Part shown: positions 1 to 8,364 of the stretch, piece by piece
How the letters are laid out: each line of letters starts with the position of its first letter
Numbering within the stretch: the first letter of the stretch is position 1
Source: Streptomyces olivochromogenes
Lineage (GTDB): Bacteria; Actinomycetota; Actinomycetes; Streptomycetales; Streptomycetaceae
Assembly: GCF_021538895.1 (NCBI RefSeq)
Contig: NZ_JADDRL010000002.1
Coordinates: 1 to 64,000, forward strand
DNA length: 64,000 nucleotides
Reading direction: 5' to 3'
Made by a program: the position numbers and the translations under genes
The notes under the pieces: generated by a model
Databases searched by the model: none
Seen by the model: the letters and a program-made list of their open reading frames with translations, nothing else
What the model was told of the DNA's origin: nothing

Positions 1-2
1 CG

Positions 3-884
3 GTGCGGAACATCCGCGCCTACCAGGACCGCGGCCTGCTCCCCCGCCCCGAACGCCGGGGCCGGGCCAACGTCTACTCCGACGCCCACATCACCCGCCT
101 CCGCCAGATCGCCGACCTCCTCGACCGCGGCTACACCCTCGCCTCCATCAAGGAACTCCTGGAGGCCTGGGACACCGGCCGCGGCCTGGCAGGCGTGCTC
201 GGGCTGGTCACCGAGGTCGAGGGCCCGTGGACCGACGAGGAGCCGTCCCGCGTCTCCCGCGCCGAACTGGACGCCCGCTTCGGCGGCACCCCCGACGCCG
301 CCGCCGTGGCCGAGGCGGTCGAGCTCGGCGTACTGGAACCCGTCCCGGGAGACCCGGACTCCTTCCTCGTACCCAGCCCGCAAGAGCTGGCCGTGGCGGT
401 GGAGTTGCACGCATCAGGGGTTCCGCTCAGCGCGATCGCGGGCCACCTGCGGGAGTTGAGGGTCCAGGTGGAGCACATAGCCGCCCGTTTCCTGGAGTTC
501 ACCACCGAGCACGTCTTCGCCCGCTACCTCGACGGTCCCCACCACCGCACCGACGCCGACGCGGCCGAAGCGGCCTCCCTCGTCCGCCGCCTGCGCCCCC
601 TCGCGCAGCAGACCGTCGACGCCGAACTGGCCCGCGCGATGCGCCTGTTCGCCACCCGGCACCTGCGCCGGCGACTCGGCACGGGGGAGACGCCGGAACC
701 CCTGGCACAGACCCGCTCCGTGCCGCTCCCGGCCGAGACAATGCACGCCGTGGAGAAGCTGGTTGGTCCCGGCCGGGCCGCGACATTCGTCGCGCTGGCC
801 ACCGAACGGGAGGTTCGCGCACGGATGTTGGACGACCTGGCGGCAACGCACGTCAGTCACAATGATCTTGACGAAACACCCTGA
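3..884 (+). CDS. MerR-family transcriptional regulator, 5' end cut by window edge
   Basis: The visible protein begins in the middle of a MerR winged helix: IRAYQDRGLLP is the usual second helix, and RGYTLASIKELL the usual wing and linker. The first helix (about 15-25 residues) lies off the window, so the GTG at position 3 is probably internal. After the DNA-binding part (residues 1-55) comes about 230 residues of mostly helical sequence with no recognised ligand domain, so the effector is unknown. No Cys cluster of the metal-sensing MerR type is seen. The gene ends just before a group of DnaA boxes and kptA. The family call is firm from the N-terminal motif; the role is not known. Confidence 0.8.
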   Translation: MRNIRAYQDRGLLPRPERRGRANVYSDAHITRLRQIADLLDRGYTLASIKELLEAWDTGRGLAGVLGLVTEVEGPWTDEEPSRVSRAELDARFGGTPDAAAVAEAVELGVLEPVPGDPDSFLVPSPQELAVAVELHASGVPLSAIAGHLRELRVQVEHIAARFLEFTTEHVFARYLDGPHHRTDADAAEAASLVRRLRPLAQQTVDAELARAMRLFATRHLRRRLGTGETPEPLAQTRSVPLPAETMHAVEKLVGPGRAATFVALATEREVRARMLDDLAATHVSHNDLDETP

Positions 885-896
885 ACCGCACACGAC

Positions 897-950
897 TTGT
901 CCACAACCTCGTCAATTCCCCTGTGGATAACCGCACTTGGCTGTGGACCA
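897..950. promoter_or_regulatory. Cluster of three DnaA boxes upstream of kptA
   Basis: TTGTCCACA (897-905) is the Streptomyces DnaA-box consensus. TGTGGATAA (922-930) is the reverse complement of TTATCCACA, and TGTGGACCA (942-950) is a near match. Three in 54 bp, between the MerR stop and the kptA start, is more than chance would give in G+C-rich DNA. They may titrate DnaA or control kptA. Confidence 0.6.
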
Positions 951-1006
951 AACCTCGGGGCCAAAATAATGTGCGTGATCCGCGTCTCTCCCGGCACCCT
1001 GGTGGG

Positions 1007-1555
1007 ATGAACGAAAGACGCACCGTGACGGTGTCGAAGTACCTCTCGAAACACCTGCGCCACCAACCCGAACGCATCGGCCTCACCCTCGACGAGGGCG
1101 GCTGGGTGGAGATCGACACGCTGATGGCCGCGGCCGCCGCGCACGGGTTCCGCTTCACACGCGCCGAACTCGACCACGTGGTGGCCGCCAACGACAAGAA
1201 GCGGTTCGCGATCGAGGGCACCCGGATCCGCGCCAGCCAGGGCCACAGCGTCGAGGTCGACCTCGGCCTGCCCCCGGCGACCCCGCCGCCGTACCTCTAC
1301 CACGGGACCGTGGCCCGCAGTCTGGACGCGATCCGCGCCGAGGGCCTGCGGCCCATGAGCCGGCACGACGTGCACCTCTCGGCCGACCGCGAGACCGCGA
1401 CCCGCGTCGGCGCCCGCCGCGGCCGCCCCGTCGTCCTCTCCGTCGACGCCGCCGCCATGCATCGCGACGGCCACGTCTTCCACGTCAGCGCGAACGGAGT
1501 GTGGCTGACGAAGGCCGTACCACCCCGGTACCTGCGGTTCCCCGAGCCGCGCTGA
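1007..1555 (+). CDS. kptA: RNA 2'-phosphotransferase (Tpt1/KptA family)
   Basis: The 182-residue protein matches KptA/Tpt1, which removes a 2'-phosphate from RNA using NAD+ and releases ADP-ribose 1''-2'' cyclic phosphate. The N-terminal winged-helix part has [13 protein letters not shown] and DEGGWVEID; the C-terminal ADP-ribosyltransferase-like part has [18 protein letters not shown] and [12 protein letters not shown] chose the ATG at 1007 because family members start just before [10 protein letters not shown]; an in-frame upstream start at 923 would read through the DnaA boxes. The bacterial role is unclear, because the tRNA-splicing pathway that makes its substrate in fungi is absent. It stands alone, with no RNA ligase gene nearby. 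Confidence 0.9.
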   Translation: MNERRTVTVSKYLSKHLRHQPERIGLTLDEGGWVEIDTLMAAAAAHGFRFTRAELDHVVAANDKKRFAIEGTRIRASQGHSVEVDLGLPPATPPPYLYHGTVARSLDAIRAEGLRPMSRHDVHLSADRETATRVGARRGRPVVLSVDAAAMHRDGHVFHVSANGVWLTKAVPPRYLRFPEPR

Positions 1556-1721
1556 CCCTGCCCGGGGTGTGATCGCGACCACGCCGTGCCGGCGCACATG
1601 CCGCCGCGTGCACGGCGCCGATCCTCATCCGGGCCGCCGATCCACCGCACCCCGTGTCCGAGCGCCCGCGCACGGTGACCGTTTTCGCCCGATGCCGGGG
1701 CCTCCCCTTAGTCTCGACGGC

Positions 1722-2633
1722 ATGAGTCTGCGCCTGAGCACCGTGATCCTCCCGTACCGCCGCTGGAACGAAGGCGGCCGTGCGGCCTGGATCCGCGCCG
1801 AGCAGCTCGGCTTCCACACCGCGTACACCTACGACCACCTGTCCTGGCGCAGCTTCCGCGACGGCCCGTGGTTCGGCGCGATCCCCACGCTGACCGCCGC
1901 CGCGGCCGCCACCGAGCAGCTTCGCCTCGGCACCCTCGTGACCTCGCCGAACTTCCGCCACCCGGTGACCCTCGCCAAGGAGCTGATCTCCCTCGACGAC
2001 ATCTCCGGCGGCCGCGTCACCCTGGGCATCGGCGCGGGCGGCACCGGCTTCGACGCCACGGCCCTGTTGAAGGGCGGCGAGGACCCCTGGACCCCGCGCG
2101 AGCGCGCCGACCGGCTCGCGGAGTTCGTGCCGCTGCTGGACCGGCTGCTGACCGAGGACTCCGTGTCGTGCGAGGGCACGTACTACTCGGCGCACGAGGC
2201 GCGCAACATACCGGGCTGCGTGCAGCGCCCCCGGCTGCCCTTCGCGGTGGCCGCCACCGGCCCGCGCGGGCTCCGGCTCGCCGCGCGGCACGGACAGGCG
2301 TGGGTGACCACCGGCGACCCCAGGCTCTACGAGAACGGCACGCCGGAGCAGTCGGTCCAGGCGCTGCGCGGACAGGCCGAGAAGCTCGCCGAGACCTGTG
2401 CCGCGCTCGGCCGGGACGTGAACGAGCTCGACAAGATCCTGCTCACCGGCTTCACCCCGGACCGGAGCCGGCCGCTGGAGTCCCTGGACGCGTTCGTGGA
2501 CTTCGCGGGCCGGCACCAGGAACTGGGCTTCACCGAGCTCGTGATCCACTGGCCGATCCCCGACTCGGACTTCGCCGCGGACGAGAAGGTCTTCGAGCAG
2601 ATCGCCATGGAGGCTCCCGCGCAGCTGCGTTGA
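1722..2633 (+). CDS. LLM-class flavin/F420-dependent oxidoreductase
   Basis: This 303-residue protein has the bacterial-luciferase-like TIM-barrel pattern: [15 protein letters not shown] near the N-terminus, [20 protein letters not shown] (strand 3 and helix) and a [11 protein letters not shown] segment that normally lines the cofactor phosphate site. Actinobacterial members of this length are usually F420-dependent, though FMN cannot be excluded from sequence alone. The substrate is unknown. The ATG at 1722 is preferred over an in-frame start at 1569 because the upstream 51 residues are Arg/Pro-rich and do not resemble the family. It is likely monocistronic, 120 nt before the HAD gene. Confidence 0.85.
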   Translation: MSLRLSTVILPYRRWNEGGRAAWIRAEQLGFHTAYTYDHLSWRSFRDGPWFGAIPTLTAAAAATEQLRLGTLVTSPNFRHPVTLAKELISLDDISGGRVTLGIGAGGTGFDATALLKGGEDPWTPRERADRLAEFVPLLDRLLTEDSVSCEGTYYSAHEARNIPGCVQRPRLPFAVAATGPRGLRLAARHGQAWVTTGDPRLYENGTPEQSVQALRGQAEKLAETCAALGRDVNELDKILLTGFTPDRSRPLESLDAFVDFAGRHQELGFTELVIHWPIPDSDFAADEKVFEQIAMEAPAQLR

Positions 2634-2753
2634 CCCCCGCACAAGCCCCGGCACATCGGCGCGCGGCCGCCCTGTCCTCGGCCGCGCGTCATCTGTGTCT
2701 CATCTGTGCGGTCTCCCGCACGGGCGTGCTGGCATATGCGCGAGAATGACCCG

Positions 2754-3623
2754 GTGACCTCAGCGACCCGAACGTCCGAGACCCCGGCCCCCGCCGTCCC
2801 GCCGCGACTGATCGCCACCGATCTGGACGGCACCCTGCTGCGCGACGACAAGTCGGTCTCCCCGCGAACGGTCGCCGCGCTGGCGGCCGCGGAGGAGGCG
2901 GGCATCGAGGTCTTCTTCGTCACCGGCCGCCCGGCCCGCTGGATGGACGTCGTCAGCGACCACGTCCACGGCCACGGCCTGGCGATCTGCGGCAACGGCG
3001 CCGCCGTGGTGGACCTGCACGGCGGGCCCGGCGCCCACCGGTTCGTGAAGGTGCGCGAACTGGCCCGGGACAACGCGCTGGACGCCGTACGGCTGCTGCG
3101 CGACGTGGCGCCCGGCACGGTGTACGCGGTCGAGCAGACGTACGGCTTCCACCAGGAACCGGCCTATCCCAAGCTGCACATGGAGATACCCGACCACCTG
3201 CTGCCCGCGGAGCGACTCCTCGCGGACGACGGTCCGGGCGCCGGCGAGCCCGTGCTCAAGATCCTCGCCTACCACCCCGACCTCGACCCCGACGCCTTCC
3301 TCACCCTCGCCCGGCTCGCCATCGGCGACCGCGCGACCGTCACCCGCTCCAGCCCCAGCGCCCTGCTGGAGATCAGCGGCCCCGGCGTCTCCAAGGCCAG
3401 CACGCTCGCCCTGTGCTGCGCCGAACGCGGCATCTCGCACGAGGAGGTCGTGGCCTTCGGGGACATGCCCAACGACGTCGAGATGTTGACCTGGGCGGGC
3501 CAGTCGTACGCGATGGGCAACGCGCACCCGGACGTGATCGCCGCCGCGTCGGGACGGACGGTGGCCAACAACGAGGACGGCGTGGCGGTCGTCATCGAGC
3601 AGCTGCTGGCGACCCGCCTGTAG
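2754..3623 (+). CDS. HAD-superfamily phosphatase (Cof type)
   Basis: All four HAD motifs are visible: ATDLDGTLL (nucleophile and acid Asp), FFVTGRP (motif II Thr), the Lys in GVSKAS (motif III) and VAFGDMPNDVEML (motif IV). The roughly 80-residue cap after motif II and the 289-residue length fit the Cof/type IIB group, which hydrolyses sugar phosphates, FMN or PLP; the substrate cannot be told. The start is taken as the GTG at 2754; an ATG at 2736 would add six residues. It converges with cydDC, leaving 69 nt between stop codons. Confidence 0.88.
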   Translation: MTSATRTSETPAPAVPPRLIATDLDGTLLRDDKSVSPRTVAALAAAEEAGIEVFFVTGRPARWMDVVSDHVHGHGLAICGNGAAVVDLHGGPGAHRFVKVRELARDNALDAVRLLRDVAPGTVYAVEQTYGFHQEPAYPKLHMEIPDHLLPAERLLADDGPGAGEPVLKILAYHPDLDPDAFLTLARLAIGDRATVTRSSPSALLEISGPGVSKASTLALCCAERGISHEEVVAFGDMPNDVEMLTWAGQSYAMGNAHPDVIAAASGRTVANNEDGVAVVIEQLLATRL

Positions 3624-3692
3624 TCCGCCCGCCCGGCCGGGTCCGCCGACCGTCTCGGCGCCCCCACCGCGGCCCGCTCGGGGCCGTACGGT

Positions 3693-6600
3693 TCAGCCGG
3701 CGGCGACCAGCTGCTCCGCCTCCGCCTCCCGCTGCGCCATCGCGCGCAGCGGCCCGTCCACGGCGGCCAGTTCGGCGTACGGCCCCCGCTGCACGACCCG
3801 CCCCGCGTCGAGCACGATCACCTCGTCCACGGCGTCGAGCCCGGCGAGCCGGTGCGTGATGAGCAGTGTCGTACGGCCCTCGGTGGCGGCCAGCAGATCG
3901 GCGGTGAGCGCGTCGGCCGTGGGCAGGTCCAGGTGTTCGGCGGGCTCGTCGAGCACGAGGACCGGGAAGTCGGCGAGCAACGCGCGGGCGAGTGCCAGCC
4001 GCTGCCGCTGTCCTCCGGACAACCGGGCTCCGTGCTCGCCGACGAGCGTGTCGAGCCCGTCGGGCAGCCCGTCCGCCCAGTCGAGCAGCCGGGCCCGCGC
4101 CAGCGCGTCGCGCAACTCGGCCTCCGTGGCGCTCTTCTTGGCGAGCAGCAGGTTCTCGCGCACGGAGCTGTCGAAGAGGTGCGCGTCCTGCGCGCACAGC
4201 CCGACCAGCCGCCGCACGTCGTCACCGTCCAACGCGAACGCGTCCACGCCGGCCAGCGTGTAGGAGCCGGCCTCGGGGTCGAGGAACCGCAGCAGCGCCT
4301 GGGCGAGCGTCGTCTTGCCGGAGCCGGAGGGTCCGACCACGGCGACGCGGCGCCCCTGCGCCAGCGTCAGGTCGAGCCCGGCCAGTGCCGCCCGGTCCTG
4401 ACCGGCGTGCCGGGCGGTGAGTGCCTTCAGGACGACCGGGAACGGCGACGCCGGCGCCTGCCGCGGCAGCTCCGGTTCCCGTACGGGCTCGGGGGCGTCC
4501 AGGACCTCGTACACGCGCTCGGCGCTCCGGTGCACCCGCTGCCGGTAGCGCACGGCGAGCGGCAGCCCGAGCACGGCCTCGAACGCGGCCAGCGGGGTGA
4601 GGACGACCACGGCCAGGGCCACACCGCTCAACCGGCCTTCGGCGACCCCCTGGACGCCCAGCAGCGCGGCGGCCGCCACGGTCAGTCCGGAGATCAGCGC
4701 GGTGAGCCCGTCGCCGAGCGCCGTGGCGGTGGCGGCACGCGAGGCGATCCGGGTGAGCGTGCCGTCGGCCCGCCGTGCTTCGTCCGTACGGGCGGGCAGG
4801 GCGCCGGCGACCGTCAGCTCGGCGGTGCCGGTGAGGAGGCCGGTCACCCGCGTCGCGAGCACTCCTCGGGCGGGCGCGAGGCGCCGCTCGGCGCGCCTGG
4901 CCACGGTGGCCGTCAGCAGCGGTACGCCGACTCCGGCCGCGAGCAGGCCCGCCGCGAGCGCGGCCCCGGCCTCGGGCAGCAGCCAGGCCGTGAAACCGAC
5001 GGACGCGGCCGAGACCGTGACCGCGACCCCGGCCGGCAGCAGCCAGCGCAGCCAGTAGTCCTGCAGCGCGTCCACATCGGCCACCAGCCGCGAGAGCAGG
5101 TCGCCCCGGCGGGCCGTACGGAGCCCGGCGGGGGCCAGCCGCTCCAGCCGCCGGTACACGGCGACCCGGGTGTCGGCCAGCATCCGCAGCACGGCGTCGT
5201 GCGACACCAGCCGCTCCGCGTACCGGAACACGGCACGCCCGATCCCGAAGGCCCGCGTCGCCGTCACGGCCACCATCAGATACAGCACGGGCGGCTGCTG
5301 CGCGGCCCGCGAGATGAGCCACCCGGAGGTGGCCATCAGCCCCACGGCGGAGCCGAGCGCGAGACTGCCGAGCAGTAGCGCGAGGACGAGCCGCCCGCGC
5401 CGGGGGCCGGACATGCCCCGCACCCGGGCGAGGACACCCCGCCGTGTCCCGCCGCGGCCGCCGCCACCGGTCACCGCACCCGGCACACCATCGCCCCGGA
5501 CACCGTCGCCGTCCGCCGCCGCGGCCGGGACGCCCGCGGTCTCGTCGGCCGCAGCCACGCTCAGATCCCCGTCGGCCTCCAGGCGCCCCTCGGCCGCGAA
5601 GGGCGCGGGGGAAGCAGCAAGTTCACCGGAGAGGGCCGTGGGGGCGGGAGAGGCCCCCTGGAGGCGCACCACGCGGTCCGCGACGCCCAGCAGCGCCGGC
5701 CGGTGGGCCACCAGCAGGACCGTCCGCCCCACCGCGAGCCGTCGGACCGCCGCCACGACCTCGGCCTCGGTCGCCGCGTCCAGCGCGGCCGTCGGCTCGT
5801 CCAGCAGCAGCACGGGCCGGTCGGCGAGGAACGCCCGCACCAGCGCCAGCCGTTGCCGCTGCCCGGCGGAGAGCCCGGCCCCGTCCTCGCCGAGCACGGT
5901 CCCGGCACCCTCAGGCAGCGCGTCCACGAACTCCAGCGCCCCCGCGTCGGCGAGCGCCCGCCGCACGGCGTCGTCGTCCGCCTCGGGCCGCGCGAGCCGT
6001 ACGTTCTCCGCGATCGTCCCGGCGTACAGATGCGGGCGCTGCGGCACCCAGGCGATCCGCGAGCGCCACTGCTCCAGGTCGATGTCCGCGAGATCGACTC
6101 CCCCGATCCGCACCCGGCCCTCGCTGGGCCGGACGAAGCCCAGCAGGACGTTCAGCAGCGTCGACTTGCCCGCGCCGCTCGGCCCGACCAGTGCCACCGT
6201 CTCGCCCGGCTCGACGGCGAAGGACACGTCCGTCACGGCGTCGGACGACCGCTCGGGGTACCGGACCGTCACGCCTTCGAAGGCCGGCGCGCCCGCGGGC
6301 ACCGCGTCGGAGCCGGAGGGCGCAACCGGCGTCTCCAGTACGGCGAAGATCTCCTCTGCGGCCGCGAGTCCTTCCGCCGCCGCGTGGTACTGCGCCCCCA
6401 CCTGGCGCAGCGGCAGATACGCCTCGGGCGCCAGCACCAGGATGACCAGCCCGACGTACAGGTCCATGTCGCCGTGGACGAGCCGCATTCCGATCGTCAC
6501 CGCGACGAGCGCGACGGACAGCGTGGCGAGCAGTTCCAGCGCGAAGGAGGAGAGGAAGGCGATCCGCAGAGTCCGCATCGTCGCCTGCCGGTACTCGGCG

Positions 6601-7289
6601 GTGATGCGCCGGATCGACTCGGCCTGCGCCTTGGCCCGCCCGAACACCTTGAGCGTGGGCAGGCCCGCGACCACGTCGAGGAAGTGCCCGGACAGCCGGG
6701 AGAGCAAGCGCCACTGACGGTCCATCCGGGACTGGGTGGCCCAGCCGATCAGCACCATGAACAACGGGATGAGCGGCAGCGTCCCGACGATGATCGCCGC
6801 CGACACCCAGTCCTCGGTGACGATCCGCGCGAGCACGGCGACCGGCACGACCACCGCGAGCCCCAACTGCGGCAGATAGCGAGAGAAGTAGTCGTCGAGC
6901 GCGTCCACGCCCCGGGTGGCGAGGGTGACCAGCGAGCCGGTCCGCTGCCCGCTCAGCCAGCCCGGCCCGAGCGCCGTGGCCCGGTCCAGCAGCCGCCCCC
7001 GCAGCTCCGACTTCACGGCCGCGCTCGCGCGATGGGCCGCGAGTTCGGTGAGCCACGCGACAACCGATCGACCCACCGCCACGGCGGCCAACAGCAGCAG
7101 GGGAGTGCGGAGTTCAGCCACCGACTGGCCGTGCTGGAACGCCCCGACCACGACATCGGCGATGAGCATCGCCTGGGCGATGACCAGACCTGCCCCGACG
7201 GCCCCCAGGCCGACGACCGCGACCAGGAAGAGGCGCGTGGCGCGGGCGTACCGCAAAAGGCGCGGATCGATTGGTTTCACGTGAAACAT
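3693..7289 (-). CDS. cydDC: CydD-CydC fused ABC exporter for cytochrome bd assembly
   Basis: A 1198-residue fusion of two half-transporters. Half one has membrane segments over about residues 15-310, then Walker A GPSGAGKST, signature LSAGQ and Walker B LLLDEPTAALD. A Gly/Ala-rich linker follows, then a second membrane half and GPSGSGKTT, LSGGQ and LVLDEPAEHLD. In E. coli CydD and CydC are separate and export cysteine and glutathione for bd oxidase assembly; the single-chain form is usual in Streptomyces. It is the third gene of cydA-cydB-cydDC, 50 nt after cydB. Its first codons lie on a perfect ParB box, so the protein begins MFHVKP and no ordinary Shine-Dalgarno sequence is obvious. Confidence 0.93.
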   Translation of the reverse strand: MFHVKPIDPRLLRYARATRLFLVAVVGLGAVGAGLVIAQAMLIADVVVGAFQHGQSVAELRTPLLLLAAVAVGRSVVAWLTELAAHRASAAVKSELRGRLLDRATALGPGWLSGQRTGSLVTLATRGVDALDDYFSRYLPQLGLAVVVPVAVLARIVTEDWVSAAIIVGTLPLIPLFMVLIGWATQSRMDRQWRLLSRLSGHFLDVVAGLPTLKVFGRAKAQAESIRRITAEYRQATMRTLRIAFLSSFALELLATLSVALVAVTIGMRLVHGDMDLYVGLVILVLAPEAYLPLRQVGAQYHAAAEGLAAAEEIFAVLETPVAPSGSDAVPAGAPAFEGVTVRYPERSSDAVTDVSFAVEPGETVALVGPSGAGKSTLLNVLLGFVRPSEGRVRIGGVDLADIDLEQWRSRIAWVPQRPHLYAGTIAENVRLARPEADDDAVRRALADAGALEFVDALPEGAGTVLGEDGAGLSAGQRQRLALVRAFLADRPVLLLDEPTAALDAATEAEVVAAVRRLAVGRTVLLVAHRPALLGVADRVVRLQGASPAPTALSGELAASPAPFAAEGRLEADGDLSVAAADETAGVPAAAADGDGVRGDGVPGAVTGGGGRGGTRRGVLARVRGMSGPRRGRLVLALLLGSLALGSAVGLMATSGWLISRAAQQPPVLYLMVAVTATRAFGIGRAVFRYAERLVSHDAVLRMLADTRVAVYRRLERLAPAGLRTARRGDLLSRLVADVDALQDYWLRWLLPAGVAVTVSAASVGFTAWLLPEAGAALAAGLLAAGVGVPLLTATVARRAERRLAPARGVLATRVTGLLTGTAELTVAGALPARTDEARRADGTLTRIASRAATATALGDGLTALISGLTVAAAALLGVQGVAEGRLSGVALAVVVLTPLAAFEAVLGLPLAVRYRQRVHRSAERVYEVLDAPEPVREPELPRQAPASPFPVVLKALTARHAGQDRAALAGLDLTLAQGRRVAVVGPSGSGKTTLAQALLRFLDPEAGSYTLAGVDAFALDGDDVRRLVGLCAQDAHLFDSSVRENLLLAKKSATEAELRDALARARLLDWADGLPDGLDTLVGEHGARLSGGQRQRLALARALLADFPVLVLDEPAEHLDLPTADALTADLLAATEGRTTLLITHRLAGLDAVDEVIVLDAGRVVQRGPYAELAAVDGPLRAMAQREAEAEQLVAAG

Positions 7290-7324
7290 GCCCTTCGGTC
7301 CAGGGGGTGTGTTTCACGTGAAAC
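7274..7324. other. Pair of perfect parS (ParB boxes)
   Basis: GTTTCACGTGAAAC occurs at 7274-7287 and 7311-7324, 37 bp start to start. The first overlaps codons 1-5 of cydDC. The second is the centre of a perfect 30-bp palindrome (7303-7332) whose arms extend it by GGGGGTGT and its complement. Both lie in the cydB-cydDC spacer and so inside the operon transcript. Confidence 0.95.
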
Positions 7325-7339
7325 ACACCCCCGACGGAC

Positions 7340-8344
7340 TCAGTGTGCGGGTTCGGCGATGTGCTGTGTGCCGATCCGCTTGCGGAACACCCAGTACGTC
7401 CATCCCTGGTAGAGCAGCACGAGCGGCGTGGCGACCGCCGCGCACCAAGTCATGATCTTCAGGGTGTACGGGCTCGACGAGGCGTTGGTGACGGTAAGGC
7501 TCCAGTGCTCGTTGAGCGACGACGGCATGACGTTCGGGAAGAGCGACAGGAAGAGCATCGCCACGGCGGCCACGATGGTGATGCCGGACAGGGCGAACGA
7601 CCAGCCCTCGCGGCCCGCCTGATTCGCCAGGAGAGCGGCGATCAGGGCGACGACCGCTACGACCAGGGCGACCAGGCTCTTGGCGTCACCGTTGTCGACC
7701 TGCGTCCAGACCAGGAAGACCAGCGCCACCGCCGCCGTGACGATGCCGACCCGGGTCGCCAGCTTCCGCGCCCGCTCCCGGATGTCCCCGACCGTCTTGA
7801 GCGCGGTGAACACCGCACCGTGGAAGGTGAACAGCGTCAGCGTCACCAGACCGCCGAGGAGCGCGTACGGATTGAGCAGGTCCCAGAAGGTGCCGACGTA
7901 CTCGAAGTGCTGGTCGATCTTCACGCCCCGCACGATGTTGCCGAAGGCGACACCCCACAGGAACGAGGGGATCAGCGAACTCCAGAAGATCGCGGTCTCC
8001 CAGTTGCGCTGCCAGTTCTCCTCGGGCCGCTTCGCCCGGTACTCGAAGGCGACACCCCGGACGATGAGGCAGACCAGGATGACCAGCAGAGGCAGGTAGA
8101 AGCCGGAGAAGAGGGTGGCGTACCACTCGGGGAAGGCCGCGAAGGTCGCGCCGCCGGCCGTGAGCAGCCAGACCTCGTTGCCGTCCCAGACGGGGCCGAT
8201 GGTGTTGATCAGCACCCGCTTCTCGGCCCGGTCCCGGGCCAGCAGCTTGGTGAGGATGCCGACCCCGAAGTCGAAGCCCTCCAGGAAGAAGTAGCCGGTC
8301 CACAGGACGGCGATCAGGACGAACCAGACGTCGTGCAGTTCCAT
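7340..8344 (-). CDS. cydB: Cytochrome bd ubiquinol oxidase subunit II
   Basis: The 334-residue polytopic protein opens with LHDVWFVLIAVLWTGYFFLEG and continues FDFGVGIL, the family hallmark, followed by repeated hydrophobic segments (about eight helices). Subunit II carries no haem but stabilises the haem-bearing CydA in the cytoplasmic membrane; together they oxidise quinol and reduce O2 with high affinity. It follows cydA by 20 nt and precedes cydDC by 50 nt, the standard Streptomyces order. Length fits the family (about 330-380). Confidence 0.95.
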   Translation of the reverse strand: MELHDVWFVLIAVLWTGYFFLEGFDFGVGILTKLLARDRAEKRVLINTIGPVWDGNEVWLLTAGGATFAAFPEWYATLFSGFYLPLLVILVCLIVRGVAFEYRAKRPEENWQRNWETAIFWSSLIPSFLWGVAFGNIVRGVKIDQHFEYVGTFWDLLNPYALLGGLVTLTLFTFHGAVFTALKTVGDIRERARKLATRVGIVTAAVALVFLVWTQVDNGDAKSLVALVVAVVALIAALLANQAGREGWSFALSGITIVAAVAMLFLSLFPNVMPSSLNEHWSLTVTNASSSPYTLKIMTWCAAVATPLVLLYQGWTYWVFRKRIGTQHIAEPAH

Positions 8345-8364
8345 GACTGTGCAGCTCCCTCGGC

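Noticed and set aside
3852..5378. Long plus-strand frame (508 codons) opposite cydDC
   Set aside because: It is antisense to a clearly conserved transporter, is Arg/Gln/Gly-rich, and arises because high third-position G+C on the real strand leaves few stops on the other.
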